Positions 51,884 to 64,000 of a stretch of DNA of 64,000 nucleotides are shown here, one piece after another. The notes beneath the pieces are model-generated. The model saw only the letters and a list, made by a program, of their open reading frames with translations. It had not been told where the DNA came from and made no database searches. Origin of the DNA: Paulownia fortunei (taxonomy: Eukaryota; Streptophyta; Magnoliopsida; Lamiales; Paulowniaceae); NCBI GenBank assembly GCA_019321725.1, contig CM033113.1, forward strand, positions 6,386,001 through 6,450,000, given 5' to 3'. The number at the start of each line of letters is the position of its first letter. The first letter of the stretch is position 1. A program made the position numbers and the translations under genes.

Positions 51884-54757
51884 AGTGGGGCTTTGCATGC
51901 AATCATGATAGGGGGGTATTGGATGTTACACTTTAAGCTTCTCTTGGTAGTAGTAGTCCAGACTAGGACCAGTTCAATTTCTTTCATTAAAGCATTGTTC
52001 TTTTGTTCTCTTTCGTGGTACGACCCCTTTTTAGGTTATTATCATTAACCACATGATCAGTTTTTTTCATTGCAAGAGTTGTCTCAAGAGTTAAAAGACA
52101 GAAAGGCCCATTCAACCATACCTGAAATTTCAATTGTAAGTGTGAGATACTAACTTCACTTTACTACGGTTCGAATCTATATTTCTAATATAATAATTTA
52201 TCTTGTAATTTATACAATACATATACGTTATATTTATTTAAATATACAATTGGTATAAGTTACATACACTTGGTATGAATGTATATGATATGAGGTCTCA
52301 ATATTGGATAAATCCTATCAAATGTATGGGTATTAATTAGTAAATTGAATTTAAAACCCAAGGCCTTCCACTTGGCCTGGATCATGATAGAATGATCAAC
52401 TTTATCTAGTTTTAAGTTGTTAGAGAGAAAATTAGAAGTAATGAGTTTATTATTTCATTATTCACTGTAATGTACTAGTTAGTGATGGATGGACTGAATA
52501 AAATATTGATATAAAAATGTCATTATCGCTTTTTTTATATATAAAAAAACCCACATTACTGTGTATTTTTATGAGAAGATAGTAACTATCTACTTCTTGA
52601 TTGTGTTGTAGTAAACAACTCAAAAATTGTGTCACATTGTTAATTGTACAATATGAGTAATTAATCAAACATTGAAATTCTATTTAAATGATTAACAATA
52701 ATTAGGTGAAGTACGTATAAATTAAGGGTTCCAACGAATTAAAGTTTGCATATATGTGCTTCCCTCCTCTATAGTTTCAAAATCACTTAGAGCAAATCTA
52801 ATTAAAATGTTAGGTAACATCACCAATTCTTTTACACAAAATAATTTAAATATAAAATTATTATAAGGAAGTTTGTTTTGGAATATATGGGTCAATAAAA
52901 GTTTGAGGGACGGACGTGAACATCAATGCATAAAGCGAGATATATGTGGAGCTTTAATTTTTTGTTGTTCTAAAGCTTCGGGGGCTCAATCTCTAGTGCT
53001 TTTGTGGAATAGAAGATTGTCATGCATCTCTCTTCACTCCTTTCTATTCTCATCCACGTCACCAAAACTTGGCCTCCATCAACCCGGTTTCAGGCACTTT
53101 TCAGCACGAATTCTCTATTTTAATTTATATTTTATCATATGTTATAATTCATATATAAAATTCAAAATTAAATATTTATTTATATATATATATATTTAAT
53201 CATGTATACGCGCAAGATCGAGACGTAGTTTATACAAGAGAAAAGAAGGAGAGATACAAATACCTAAAGAAGGATATAAAATATATCATACTATTCATCT
53301 TTCTCCGAAAGGAATAAGTTCTTCCTTCGTTGAGAATTAAAGCAAAGATTCTTTCCTCTTAATGTTAAAATTTCTCATAATTCACTAACCTCGTTATGTT
53401 AATTAACTAGAAGTTTAACTACATCTTTATATTTCCAAGACAAATTTTCTTTTGCCCTAAATTGTCAAAACATTATGTGGAATTTAGATAAGCATGAAAC
53501 GAATTTGAGAAAAAATTTCACTTCCAAAAATCAAGAATTTCCCCACTAGGGACATAAAATTTAACAATTATTAATACTACTGGCGCTCCAAAATAACGTT
53601 ATTGATTGCTTAAATTGGAGCGTCGGTAGTGTATTTTGAATTATGCAGATATACAAAGTAAATTAATTAAGGTGCTTTACATCTGGGCACATTCGAGACC
53701 ATTAGTGAGAAAAGCATGGATATAATTAATTAATTAATATTCTAAATAGAAAGGGTTAATAAGTTAATTTAGAGTATCACGTTAGACTAGCTGTCCCCTT
53801 ATAAAAGCATATGCACTCAAAAGTTGAGGTTTAACTTTTAGTAGCTCATTTTTATTTTTAAACCATAAATTAGTGCAAAAGTGGTTTGGATTGGATATTG
53901 GGCATGTTTGCTTAAATTTTAAGCATCTTAATATGCTTTCCCGAATTTATTCCTAAAATTGAATATATTCCTTTGAGGTGAATTGGTGGGACCTTATCCC
54001 TCCACAACTTCAAACTTTTTTACCACTATTCCCCTTTAATTACTTTCTTCTAATTATAATTATTATATATTTAAAGATACTCTTCAGGAGAAAATATATC
54101 AATTTTCGAAAAAAATTAATTGCCATCAAATTTTCCATTTCTTGATCCCACAATGTGCGCCCATTATGTCAATAAAGAGAAGCACCGGCTATATACATCT
54201 CTTGTTAGCCTGACTAGTGATGAAAGCAAATGCGTTTGGCAAATGGGCGGGATATTTTCCCCCATATTTATTAATTTATGTTCCATTGGAAATTTTATAT
54301 AAAAAATAGAGTCTAGTTTGGTTCCTGGCCCTTATGATTAAATTCGAATTTCTTGGAGATTAAAATTGAAAAAGATGAGGGCTAGCACCTGTTACCGACG
54401 ATTATTTTGAAAAATAATTCTTTTTTTTATGGGGAGGGGGGGTGGGGGTGGAGTTATAATTTGAAGACTAATTACAAAAAACTAGTTTTTTTGGTGTACG
54501 ACCCAAATATAGGCTTTGCCTATAGAACTGTAGATGAGAAGTGAGTCAACTCATAACGACTCAATAGCAGTAGGAATCAGATTCGTTGAGGACCATCTCA
54601 TTTTGAAGGCCTTCTTTGAGGTTCTCTCCTTTTTATCTCAAAAGCCGGAAAACGTGAACCAGATATTGAAAGCGCCAAACGCAAAAATGGATACACTTGC
54701 AAATTCAAGAAATATTTTCTAGCAGTATAGCACCACACCACCCCTCCTTCCAACACA

Positions 54758-54760
<3 letters not shown>

Positions 54761-54795
<35 letters not shown>

Positions 54796-54812
54796 AAAAA
54801 AAAAAAAAAAAA
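54761..54812. repeat. AC microsatellite followed by poly-A
   Basis: About fifteen AC units are followed by AAAC and a run of about 18 A. Confidence 0.9.
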
Positions 54813-55014
54813 CAGAAAAGAAAGAAACCGCGCCACCCCAAAAAAGGGTAACTAAATAAATTTGAGACAGATACGAAAGAATTAGAAACAAAAAATGTGG
54901 GAAAGAGGATGTTGATTAATTTGTCCACATCAACCCCCTATTCTGCACATTTTTGACTTCATTTTTCAGGGGGATATTGAAAATTCAATAATTTCAACTT
55001 TTGTCATCCATATT

Positions 55015-55041
55015 GGGTGGGTGGGTGGGTGGGTGGGGGGC
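55015..55041. repeat. GGGT repeat, potential G-quadruplex
   Basis: Five GGGT units are followed by a run of six G. Loops of one base between runs of three G give a strong quadruplex-forming pattern on the plus strand. It lies about 310 bp beyond the ALDH5F1 stop. Confidence 0.85.
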
Positions 55042-55349
55042 GCTCACTTTTTCTGAATTCATATGATAAAACAAGGCTACAACATAAAGCATTTGTCTCC
55101 TGGGAATAGTACAAATAGGCACTTATTTATATACTAATGGATCCTGAATATTTTGAAGACTCATCTATCATACAAGGCTGTCGCCAAATCCAATGTGAAT
55201 TCTGCTCAGGGCTTGACAATGCAACAGCATACCAACCTGCTTTAATAAAAGTGAGACAGTTGCGTTTTTCTTTACATAGCTATTTCACACATTCTAAGAA
55301 GTAAGCTAATGACCAGAGGGGCAGAAGGAGTGCAAACCTTAAATTTAGC

Positions 55350-58300
55350 TCAGCTCATATTTCCCATGCATATATATTTAATCTGCAAGGAAAAGATGAT
55401 ATCATGCATAGTCAACTGTCATTTGAGCAAATACTAGATAGTGCAAACTTGCCCACAGGAAGAAAAACTGAATGTACGTACTTCCAGATATTCATCCATC
55501 CCATACTTTGATCCTTCACGGCCAAGACCTGATTGTTTCACGCCTCCGAATGGAGCCACCTACATTAAAAGGAAGTTGAATAATGAAAGATGAAACATCC
55601 ATTTCTTATTTTTATTCATTCTAGATAAAAATAAAATCAACCTCAGTTGAAATCAGTCCTTCATTAACTCCAACAAGTCCATATTCAAGAGCTTCAGAGA
55701 CGCGCCAAGAACGTTGGATATTTGTTGTAAATATATAGGCAGCCAGACCTACAAAACAGAGATGAAATTTAGTATAGGTGCAAGACACCATTATGTTATC
55801 AGTTCCATTCAGCATTCACCATAATCAAAGAACTGAATAAAGTCCTTATCTTAGATTTACATGGAGGATCACAAGGGTGATATTTTTTGGTGCAATTACT
55901 CCAAGGAACACAAGTTTGTATGCTCAAATTTGATATCAGAAGGTTCATCCAGAATACCTGCATTAGTGTCGTTGGCCATGCGGATAGCTTCTTCCTCAGT
56001 CTTAAATTTCAGAAGAGGTGCAACAGGCCCAAATACTTCATCCCTGGAATGAAAAACCACAATGGAAGATTAACTAAAGAAACAGTTAAGCATATATAAT
56101 AAAGGTGGCACTGTCTAGATTATAAGAAGCACAAGTATTTAATCATGCCGATCTTAATGTACAGCACACTAATCAGAGGAAGAAGATGAATCCTTCATTT
56201 CTACCTACAAAACTTATAAAGTCAATGTGGACATAAAGTACAAAAGAACAAAAAAACATGGACAATTATCTATTCCATCGGCTGAAAACATCAGAACCTG
56301 CAACTGGCAAGCGAGTAAAATCATTTTATTGCAAATAATATTTTTCTTATGTCTTCCACGGCAAGGACGACTCCCTGACTAGCACAACCTCAAGACAGGA
56401 AGAAAGAATAACTAAGGACCCACTTGCCATGAATCAGGTTCATTCAATTATTCAAGTAGTCTAATGCTCAAGAGTAAGGGGTTATATTATCATCCTTCCA
56501 TCCAATAACTTAAAAGCACTACTTAGGCACACATATGAATAACAAGCATTCTGACTTGCTATGCCTTTTCAGCAGATAATGCAATAGAACCAATTATGTG
56601 GTGCCTAAGTCTGTACACCACATAATCAAGAAGCCATGGGATAAAATTTTATCCATAAACTTCATACCATATGTAACACTAATAAAGCATTGGATTCAAT
56701 CATCACATGCAATAGTCACTCCATTACCAATGATGAAATTCTAAATTTTTGGCATCTCCTAAGACATCTAGAAGGCTATGTACTGGACTCCATAAGAACA
56801 TAGATGTAAAATCTGATATTAGATGAATTTCATCAGGCTTTTAGAGTTACCTTGATAAAAGCATCTCACTTTTGACATCAGTTATCACCGTAGGCTCATA
56901 AAATGTCATTCCAAGACTGTGTCTCTTGCCGCCAATAAGGACTTTAGCTCCCTGGAACCAGAAAGGTATTTGTTAGTGCAAGCAGTATGATTAATCAATA
57001 CAATGGCATGTCCTCTTGCATGTTGTGCCTAGGTTACTCAACTTCTCAATACCTGGACCCAATGATGATTCAACAATTCAACACCGAAGCAGCTAAAAAC
57101 ACAGTTCCTACTATAAGACTCCAGAATTCATCATTTAGCACAGGATAGATAAAGAAAACTCTTTCACTAAATTTTCTCAAACATAGGCATATTTGTCTAT
57201 GAGTTACATGAATTTTAAACAAGTATATTGTGAGGTCCCTACTAGCCAGGTGACTGAAATATAAGTATTTACTCAAATTTGAGAGAAATTCACTTCCAAC
57301 TTCAGTAGTTTCTAGAGATAACTTGGAAGACAATGGCATTAATCTCTCATGATGAATTGATTATAGCAGCTATAATTCCACTAAGGCAACAAACAAACCT
57401 TTGAGATGGCATCTTGCACAAATGATTCAACCTGTAAGGCAATTCTAAGAGGGTCAATTACAACCACGGTGTAGCATTCATTGCATAACAGCAATTGTGA
57501 ATGTGAAACAGAAAACTGACCTTGTGCACTGCAGCATCATTAATCAGAGGGCCCTGCATGAAATATCAAAAATAAACTTCAAGCTATATCATTTGGTTGC
57601 TACCTCCCAGTCATCAAGAAGGGTAACTGTGATCAATTATGCTAAGTGCATGGGATATGACAGCGAAGTCATAGTGCAAAGGCCAAACAGTCAGTACAGT
57701 TTGTAACAAATTTAGAAAAGAGAGCAACTGACTACCTGTACCACACCTTCACCAAAGCCATCCCCAACTTTCATACTCTCAACAGCATTTGAAAATGCAT
57801 TTGCAAACTTCTTATATATCCCTACAACAGGAGATCGAAAAAACAAAACAAGAATCTCAAGATGAATGTTATAACAGGAAAGGTAAAAACATATCGAAAA
57901 GTAGTGGGATGGAAACAGTTTTAAAAAATAAACAAGAAAGAGGGAAAGAAAATGGAGAGAAAGAGAGGGAATATATTCAACACAGTAATATAGTAAATAT
58001 ATCATGCATTTAGCTTCCTTATAAACTATGATTTCACAAAAATACTTGTACATTTGTTTAAAGTATGAGATCAATTGTTTGTGAATGTGATTTGATTCCT
58101 TTTAATCTTTTTAGAGGGAATATATTCAACACAGTAATATAGTAAATATATCATGCATTTAGCTTCCTTATAAACTATGATTTCACAAAAATACTTGTAC
58201 ATTTTTTAAATTATGAGATCAATTATTGTTAATGTGATCTAATTCCCTTTAATCATTTTATTGATAAATTTCCCATTTTTTAACATGGAATGTGTCATGT

Positions 58301-61300
58301 TAACAACTCTCGCTGAAACTGTTCACATATGTACAAAATGCAATTAAGATAAAGATATAAGTTACTATTTTCAGGATTTGCCAAATACCTTCTTGCACTA
58401 GTATTCTATTTGCACAGACACATGTTTGTCCACTGTTACGGAATTTAGTTGCCAGCTGCCATTGCATAAATATTATTGTAAGAAGGTTCCTCAAACTGAG
58501 AATGTAAAATAGAATGATATAAAACCAGTCAAACAACAAATATACACCAGCTGAGATCCTAAAGTCAATGTCATCAGTGATGCAAGTTGTTCCAAATCCA
58601 AAAATGCTAAGACGCATCCATTTTTTACTGATATCTGTCCAGAAAAAAATCTTGCTATTTCATTTACCGCTGGAAAAGGCCATACTGTTATATGATTAAT
58701 GACAACGCCACAAGTTGGTAGAGAACTTAGACCAATCAAGTTCGCAATCAACATACTTTTCCCATAACATAAAGAAAGAAAGCAAAGCTTCCAGACTGAA
58801 TGTTGAACACCACGTGACTGCCGTTAGGACATCTTGGAGCACATTAATGCTTTTTGACCATGTTGAGTAATTGACTGGCAATAAGATCATTTTTAAATAT
58901 CATTCAAGCGTGAAAAGGTTACAACCAGGCATGCATTTCAATTGCCTGCTCGGAATATCAACAGGCAAAACTGCTTGAATATTAGCCCAAGTTAAAATAC
59001 TCTAGCACATTAGAATCTTTCTCCAACAAAAGCTAACTATGGAAGATTGTACTGCGTTACAAGCAAAATAAAAGAGCAGAATACAGACTTATCACAATAT
59101 ATTAGAATTTGCAATCTATATCATGTGAGCTGCATATGCTTTTTCCTGAAAGAAATTCATAAGCAACGAATGGAAAATGATGCTACTTTGTTCCATATTT
59201 AGATCGGCATTTCAAGGCTGATCCCAAACACACACCATTTCATAGTTTGCCCAACACTAATAGTATATATATTAATCAGAAAATGAGATTGCTCTTACCG
59301 TTCCTTTTAAAGCTACATCAAGATCTGCATCATCAAAAATTATACAGGGTGCATTGCCACCAAGTTCGAGGGACACCTACACATGAGAACCAGAAATAAG
59401 CTAGTAATAACAGTTATGATTCTGAGGATGCAGGCATCTTCATTGCCTACCTTTTTTACAGTCCCTGCAGCACCTGCCATCAATTTTTTTCCAACAGCTG
59501 TTGAGCCTGTGAATGTGATCTTTCTTACCTAAACGAGTTTCAGAAACATTAAAGCCTATTTCTTAAAGCGTTCAAAATTTTACACAACCATATTTGAAAG
59601 TTAACCATAAAAAACCTGGGGACTGGCAAGTAAGGCTTCTCCAATATCAGATGCATTCCCCATTACGACATTCACAGCACCCTATCTTGCAGAAAACCGT
59701 AACAATCAAAACGAAAGAAACAAGGAAAGAAACTCAGATGAGACAAGGTTTAGTAAATAAGGATCATGATTTTGTCTAATTTAGAAATTGGAATAGCAGG
59801 GATGGGAAGAAATCCATATAAAGGACAATGCAATGAACAATTGTGCATAATAAATGTTTCATAATTCAGATTAAATTGAGTCCTTTTAAAAAAGATAAGC
59901 CTCAAGAAACATCCCAGTCTGTTAGAATCGACAGATGATTAATACTTCCACTTTTCTTCTGTTTCATATTCTTTAGCATATCAAATATGATGATTTTATA
60001 ACCTGTCCAAGACTCTTTCATCTTTACCTTCACAAAAAAATGAGAAATGAGGCTGTAGTACACCTCTTTGATATTATTACTTCAGTGATCAGTCTCAGTT
60101 TGTGCCTTTTGTTACTAAATTTTGGCAGTAAGCAAGGACACTAGTTATGATCCCAAGAGTTATAATGTATACTTGCAAACTATAGTCTCTTGTGAACAGC
60201 CTTCACAGTTGTGTTGTCAGATAACCATCAGAGTTATTTTTATTAATCACTTTTTTCACTTTACCGTAAATCAACAACATTATAAGTATAGAATAGTGCA
60301 GTTCATGTATGACTATACCAACATAGTACATGTATTCATGTAGATTTAATGGCTTAGAATCATAATTACAGGTGGTATCCCAGCTTGAATGGAGAGTTCA
60401 GCTGCGGCTAATGCAGTCAATGGAGTCAGTTCCGAGGGTTTTATAACAACAGTGCATCCACAAGCAAGGGCAGGGGCAACCTGGTACCAAGACAAACAAT
60501 CCTCTTATTTATATGACTGTCACAAGAAACAGAATTAGATATCACTGAACTGTAGAACGGTAATTCCAAACACACCTTGCGTGTAATCATGGCCAAAGGA
60601 AAATTCCAGGGTGTAATTGCCCCAACAACACCAACTGGCTGCAAGAGAATTTTCCTTCATCAATATTACTCTAGGACCCAAAATAGCAATAACGTCCAGT
60701 ATGCCTAAACTCATCAACCCACACATGGACTGTCAATTAGTACTTTCATTTGCAATAAAAGGATAAACTGAGCAGAATAGTACACAGATCATAAAGAAGT
60801 TGAGCGAGGTTAGAGCAGAATTTCTGTTCCATTTAGAAAATGTACTAATGATCTTATACTATGAATCACAGCAGATGACCAAATGGATGAGAAACTCTAT
60901 TTCCTTTTTTCCTTTTGAAATAAAATTTAGTTTCCCAGAATTATTCTATCTACAACAATCAATTTTCATTCAAATCACTCCATAAAGGATTTTTTATTCT
61001 ATCAAAGCATTGTTTCTAAGTTCTCATAGGGTCCCAATGGAATTCCTTCCGAAGCTTGTTGATAAATTTTAACGGATTCCATTTCACTGAGTTGTGTTAA
61101 ATAATGAGCTGTGGAAATATGAGTAGCAACATTGTAACACAAAGACTAGCATTCATGTAAAGAAGCAAAATGCACATGTGCCCAAACAAAAGATACAGAA
61201 GATATTCAAGAGAACAAACACACAAGTTGTCAACATGTCAACAAACAAATTGAACCAGATTAAAGATCATAACATGTTATACACATCACTTAATATTAGT

Positions 61301-63632
61301 AAGGCTTAAACGAATTGCTATGAACTGAGAACATTATGTTATGAAGTAGCAACCTTTGTGTCAAGTAAGTAACCATGCACAACCATACTACATGTCCAAA
61401 TTCTCCCCTTCAGCATTAAATTTTTACTGTGGCTTTATCCTGAACTGTCTATGTAAGTTTATGAAGTAGGACTGCATCTTGTTCATCTCACACTGAAGCA
61501 GAATAAAAACTACAGCTAACTTTTAAAAATTTGGTTATAATTTTTCTGATTGCACCAGTATCACATCCAATTATTCAGAGTAATCATTCTATTCATAAAA
61601 CAGAAAAAATTTAACGTTTCCCTGAGTGTCCCCTTGGTAGATGACATAACAGACAATTTCTTTATGGGTTCTCTTCTTGATAAGTATCCATGAAAATGTC
61701 AAAGAATGCTTATTAGTAAGAAACTCAACAATAAGGAACTTAAAACTCAAGGCAAAACTCCACCTGCTTTAAAACAAATAAACGACGATCCGGTAATGTT
61801 GCCGGAATGATGTCACCATAGACTCGTTTAGCCTCTTCCGCAAAGAACTCCACAAAACTCGCCCCGTAGCTAACCTGTAAATTGCATGTTCATAAATGCC
61901 CCAAGAAATAAAATGCAGAGCAAAACGATATTATTGTTAGAGCAAAAATCAAGAATCAGGTACCTCACCAATGGCCTCTTTTAGAGGTTTTCCTTGCTCT
62001 AAGGTCATAAGTTGTCCAAGCTCTTCTTTGTGGGCCATTAACAAATCATACCATTTTCTTAAACACTTGCTCCTTTCGGCAGCAGTTAGCTTGCTCCAAG
62101 CTTCAGTTAAAATGATGTGTAACATTAATCAGACTACATGTAACCCCAATTTTGATTCCGCCATAAAGAAGAATGAAAATAAAATTAATTAGATTACATG
62201 AAACTCAATTTTGATTCCATTATAAAGAAGAATAAAAAGAAAATGGCAAACACCAACAGAAGACCATAATACCATAACAAATCCTGCAGTTAATTGACTA
62301 GTGCAAGATATAGCTTCTATTCTCTAGCTATTCCATTTTACATCAACTCATTCATTAGAATGTCGAACAGTTAAATAAGGCTCTACGTCACACAGCAGAG
62401 GTAGTTGCTGAGCTATGACATTATTAGAAGATATTACCCCAGATAAGGAACTGGACTACCAGTTCAGAGAATTTGAAAGAGAACATGATGTATAGAAGTA
62501 TCTTATCAGAAAGACTTAACATCATGGCTGGAAACAAGTGTGATATTCTCCAGACAAGGTTGACGAGCATCAGTAAAATGTTCGACATAGATTACAACAT
62601 AATTATAGAATCAAGCAGAAAACTGAATAAAAAAAATCAGAGGACGGAACTAGGAAATGATCAGTTGTTGATGTTCTGTGACATTTTGTTTCTAAGTGAT
62701 AAGACTAGGTAGTGTACTACTGATATGCTCATAACACCTACAAGAAGGAAGATCTAAAAATTGTAATTCTAGTAACAAAACCAAACAATGAGAAAAAGAA
62801 ACAGAACATCAGATGAATTAGTCTGAACAAACTCACAAAGAAATGCGTCATATGCTGAAGCAATCGCATCGTTTGTCTCCCTTCCACCCATGCATGAAAC
62901 ATTTGTTATAACCTCACCAGTTGCAGGATTGCAAACCTACCATAATGTTAGCAATATTACTCCACTATTGCTTAGAAAAACACTTTCTCACAAGTTTGAT
63001 GCATATTTTCTCCTTGATATTGTTAACACATAGACTGCCTAACCTCTATAGTCTTCCCGTCGTACGCATCAGTCCATTTCCCTCCTACAAAACCCTGACT
63101 TCGGATAAAGCCCGAACTGTTTAGACGAGCAGCAACACTCTGTGCGTCCGTACTCATCTGCCATAACCAAAATCTCCTTGTTCTCATATCACTATTTTCA
63201 ACTGAATCACGCAATTTATAACATTGGGGAAACACGAAATTATACTGTTGCTGGCGGCAAAATACAAGCATTGAACGTAAAATTCGAGTGGATAAATTCA
63301 TTAAATTTTGAATAAATTCTTCATTCAATAATCAAATTCCATGCCGCAAAATCTAATATAAACTATTTTCCCCATTGTTTTGAATGGAAATGAACTCAAA
63401 AAAATCACTCTCACCTTAAAAAATTTAACCCAATAAAACAAAAAACAGATCTGCTCAAACAAGAAAGATACTTACAACCGCTGATAATATAACAAAACGG
63501 AGCAGATGCTAGTGAGCGAGAGTAAAACTAGAGTACCCGATGAGAAAATATAGCAGCAGAGATGGAGCGTGGTTGAGGGTTGACAGAGAGGCCAGGAGAG
63601 ATAAAGCTGACTGAGCAGCGGCGAAACGCCAT
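55350..63632 (-). CDS. ALDH5F1: Mitochondrial succinic semialdehyde dehydrogenase (ALDH5F1)
   Basis: The enzyme oxidises succinic semialdehyde to succinate with NAD+, the last step of the GABA shunt, in the mitochondrial matrix. Nineteen minus-strand exons join to 525 aa: 63537-63632, 63044-63157, 62837-62936, 61964-62100, 61764-61874, 60576-60638, 60370-60480, 59616-59681, 59451-59528, 59299-59376, 58389-58455, 57736-57821, 57521-57553, 57399-57431, 56851-56951, 55958-56043, 55642-55748, 55482-55559 and 55350-55382. Residues 1-32 are Arg/Ser-rich, fitting a transit peptide. ALDH marks are PWNF (N198), FTGST (G274, S275), LELGG (general base E296) and [10 protein letters not shown] with catalytic C330 and neighbouring C332, the pair tied to redox control in plant SSADH. 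The C-terminal [14 protein letters not shown] is intact. The start ATG at 63630-63632 joins by exon 1 to MSTDAQSV as in the family. Length is close to Arabidopsis (528 aa). No damage seen. Confidence 0.95.
57964..58260. repeat. Tandem duplication, period 149 bp, in ALDH5F1 intron 11
   Basis: AGAGGGAATATATTCAACAC through to TCCTTTTAATC occurs at 57964-58112 and again from 58113. The first 100 bases are nearly identical, and divergence is confined to the second half. Confidence 0.92.
62124..62243. repeat. Tandem duplication, period 60 bp, in ALDH5F1 intron 3
   Basis: ATTAATCAGACTACATGTAA...TTTTGATTCC...ATAAAGAAGAAT occurs at 62124 and again at 62184, with several substitutions. It sits immediately upstream of exon 4 in the sense of transcription. 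Confidence 0.85.
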
Positions 63633-64000
63633 GCCTATGCGTGTCCACCCCATTTGCTTCGCATGTGTCCACCCTTTCGTCCGTTTCTCCGTGAAATTAT
63701 TGTTGGGTTTTATTGAAGATTGGGACAATAGAAAATGCATTAAAAATTGAAGGTTTTTTTTTTTTTAACTCTTCTGCTGCTGCTGCGATGTGCTTCTCCT
63801 TCAACTAATGACGCAACTTTGTTTTTTCGGTTTCTCTTTCTCTTTTTCTTTTTTCGAAGTTCTTTTTATCTGTTAACCAGAAAGGCAAAATTGCGCCTGG
63901 ATTGGGCTTTTTGAAGTCTCGTGCATAGGTATCTTGCCCAATATGATAAATTCACCTGCTGCCAACTTATACAAAGAAGTGAAATAATAGAAACGATAAA
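63633..64000. other. ALDH5F1 upstream region
   Basis: This holds the presumed leader and core promoter of ALDH5F1, read on the minus strand. Pyrimidine-rich patches on the plus strand (63820-63860) give purine-rich sequence on the transcribed side. No clear TATA box and no further gene were seen. Confidence 0.45.

Larger units (their letters stand above)
50935..55349. other. Spacer between APL and ALDH5F1 (APL promoter and ALDH5F1 3' region)
   Basis: No exon was recognised. Contents are a pyrimidine-rich APL leader (about 50936-50970), a TG microsatellite (about 51511-51527), an AT microsatellite (51851-51880), an AC microsatellite plus A-run (54761-54812) and a GGGT repeat (55015-55041). 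About 55140-55349 is probably ALDH5F1 3' UTR. Confidence 0.55.

Noticed and set aside
52150..52190. GGTTCGAATC string resembling a tRNA T-arm
   Set aside because: No matching acceptor stem, D-arm or anticodon arm could be found around it.

Overview
This is a gene-sparse stretch of a eudicot nuclear genome. The evidence is low overall GC, many introns with canonical GT/AG borders, dinucleotide microsatellites and long AT-rich spacers. All proteins recognised belong to land-plant families. Nothing in the window identifies the species. Seven protein-coding loci and one decayed locus could be reconstructed by joining exons at splice sites.

Layout, left to right. (1) 1-6879, minus strand: the 5' part of a FORGETTER1/strawberry-notch chromatin helicase gene that leaves the window on the left. 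Its large first intron holds an approximately 1.3 kb fold-back (inverted-repeat) element. (2) 10759-17863, plus: an RGLG3/4-type copine/RING E3 ubiquitin ligase with 11 exons. (3) 18749-20256, minus: a two-exon gene for a 127-aa membrane protein of unknown function. (4) 26278-28351, plus: a NAC transcription factor most like NAC074/KIRA1. (5) 30572-33580, plus: a mitochondrial ribosomal protein mS35 (S24/S35 family) locus with several frameshifts, judged a pseudogene. (6) 36072-37643, minus: an intronless organic cation/carnitine transporter. (7) 41574-44709, plus: a DUF620 protein. (8) 49211-50934, minus: the MYB-CC factor APL. (9) 55350-63632, minus: mitochondrial succinic semialdehyde dehydrogenase (ALDH5F1) with 19 exons.

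From memory, the series FGT1, RGLG4, small protein, OCT, DUF620, APL, ALDH5F1 occurs in the same order on Arabidopsis chromosome 1 (about At1g79350 to At1g79440). The window is therefore probably a conserved microsyntenic block, with the NAC and mS35 loci as lineage-specific additions or losses. The genes are not an operon and share no single pathway. Their roles are heat-stress memory, ubiquitination, cell-death/senescence control, membrane transport, phloem identity and the GABA shunt.

No RNA gene, CRISPR array or intact autonomous transposon was seen. The most notable non-genic features are the fold-back element in FGT1 intron 1, the decaying mS35 gene, four local tandem duplications inside introns (periods about 60, 149, 176 and 275 bp), a degenerate minisatellite near 7.8 kb, and several G-rich or simple-repeat tracts. 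I found no evidence of a previously undescribed biological system. The fold-back element is the best candidate for something functional beyond ordinary genes.
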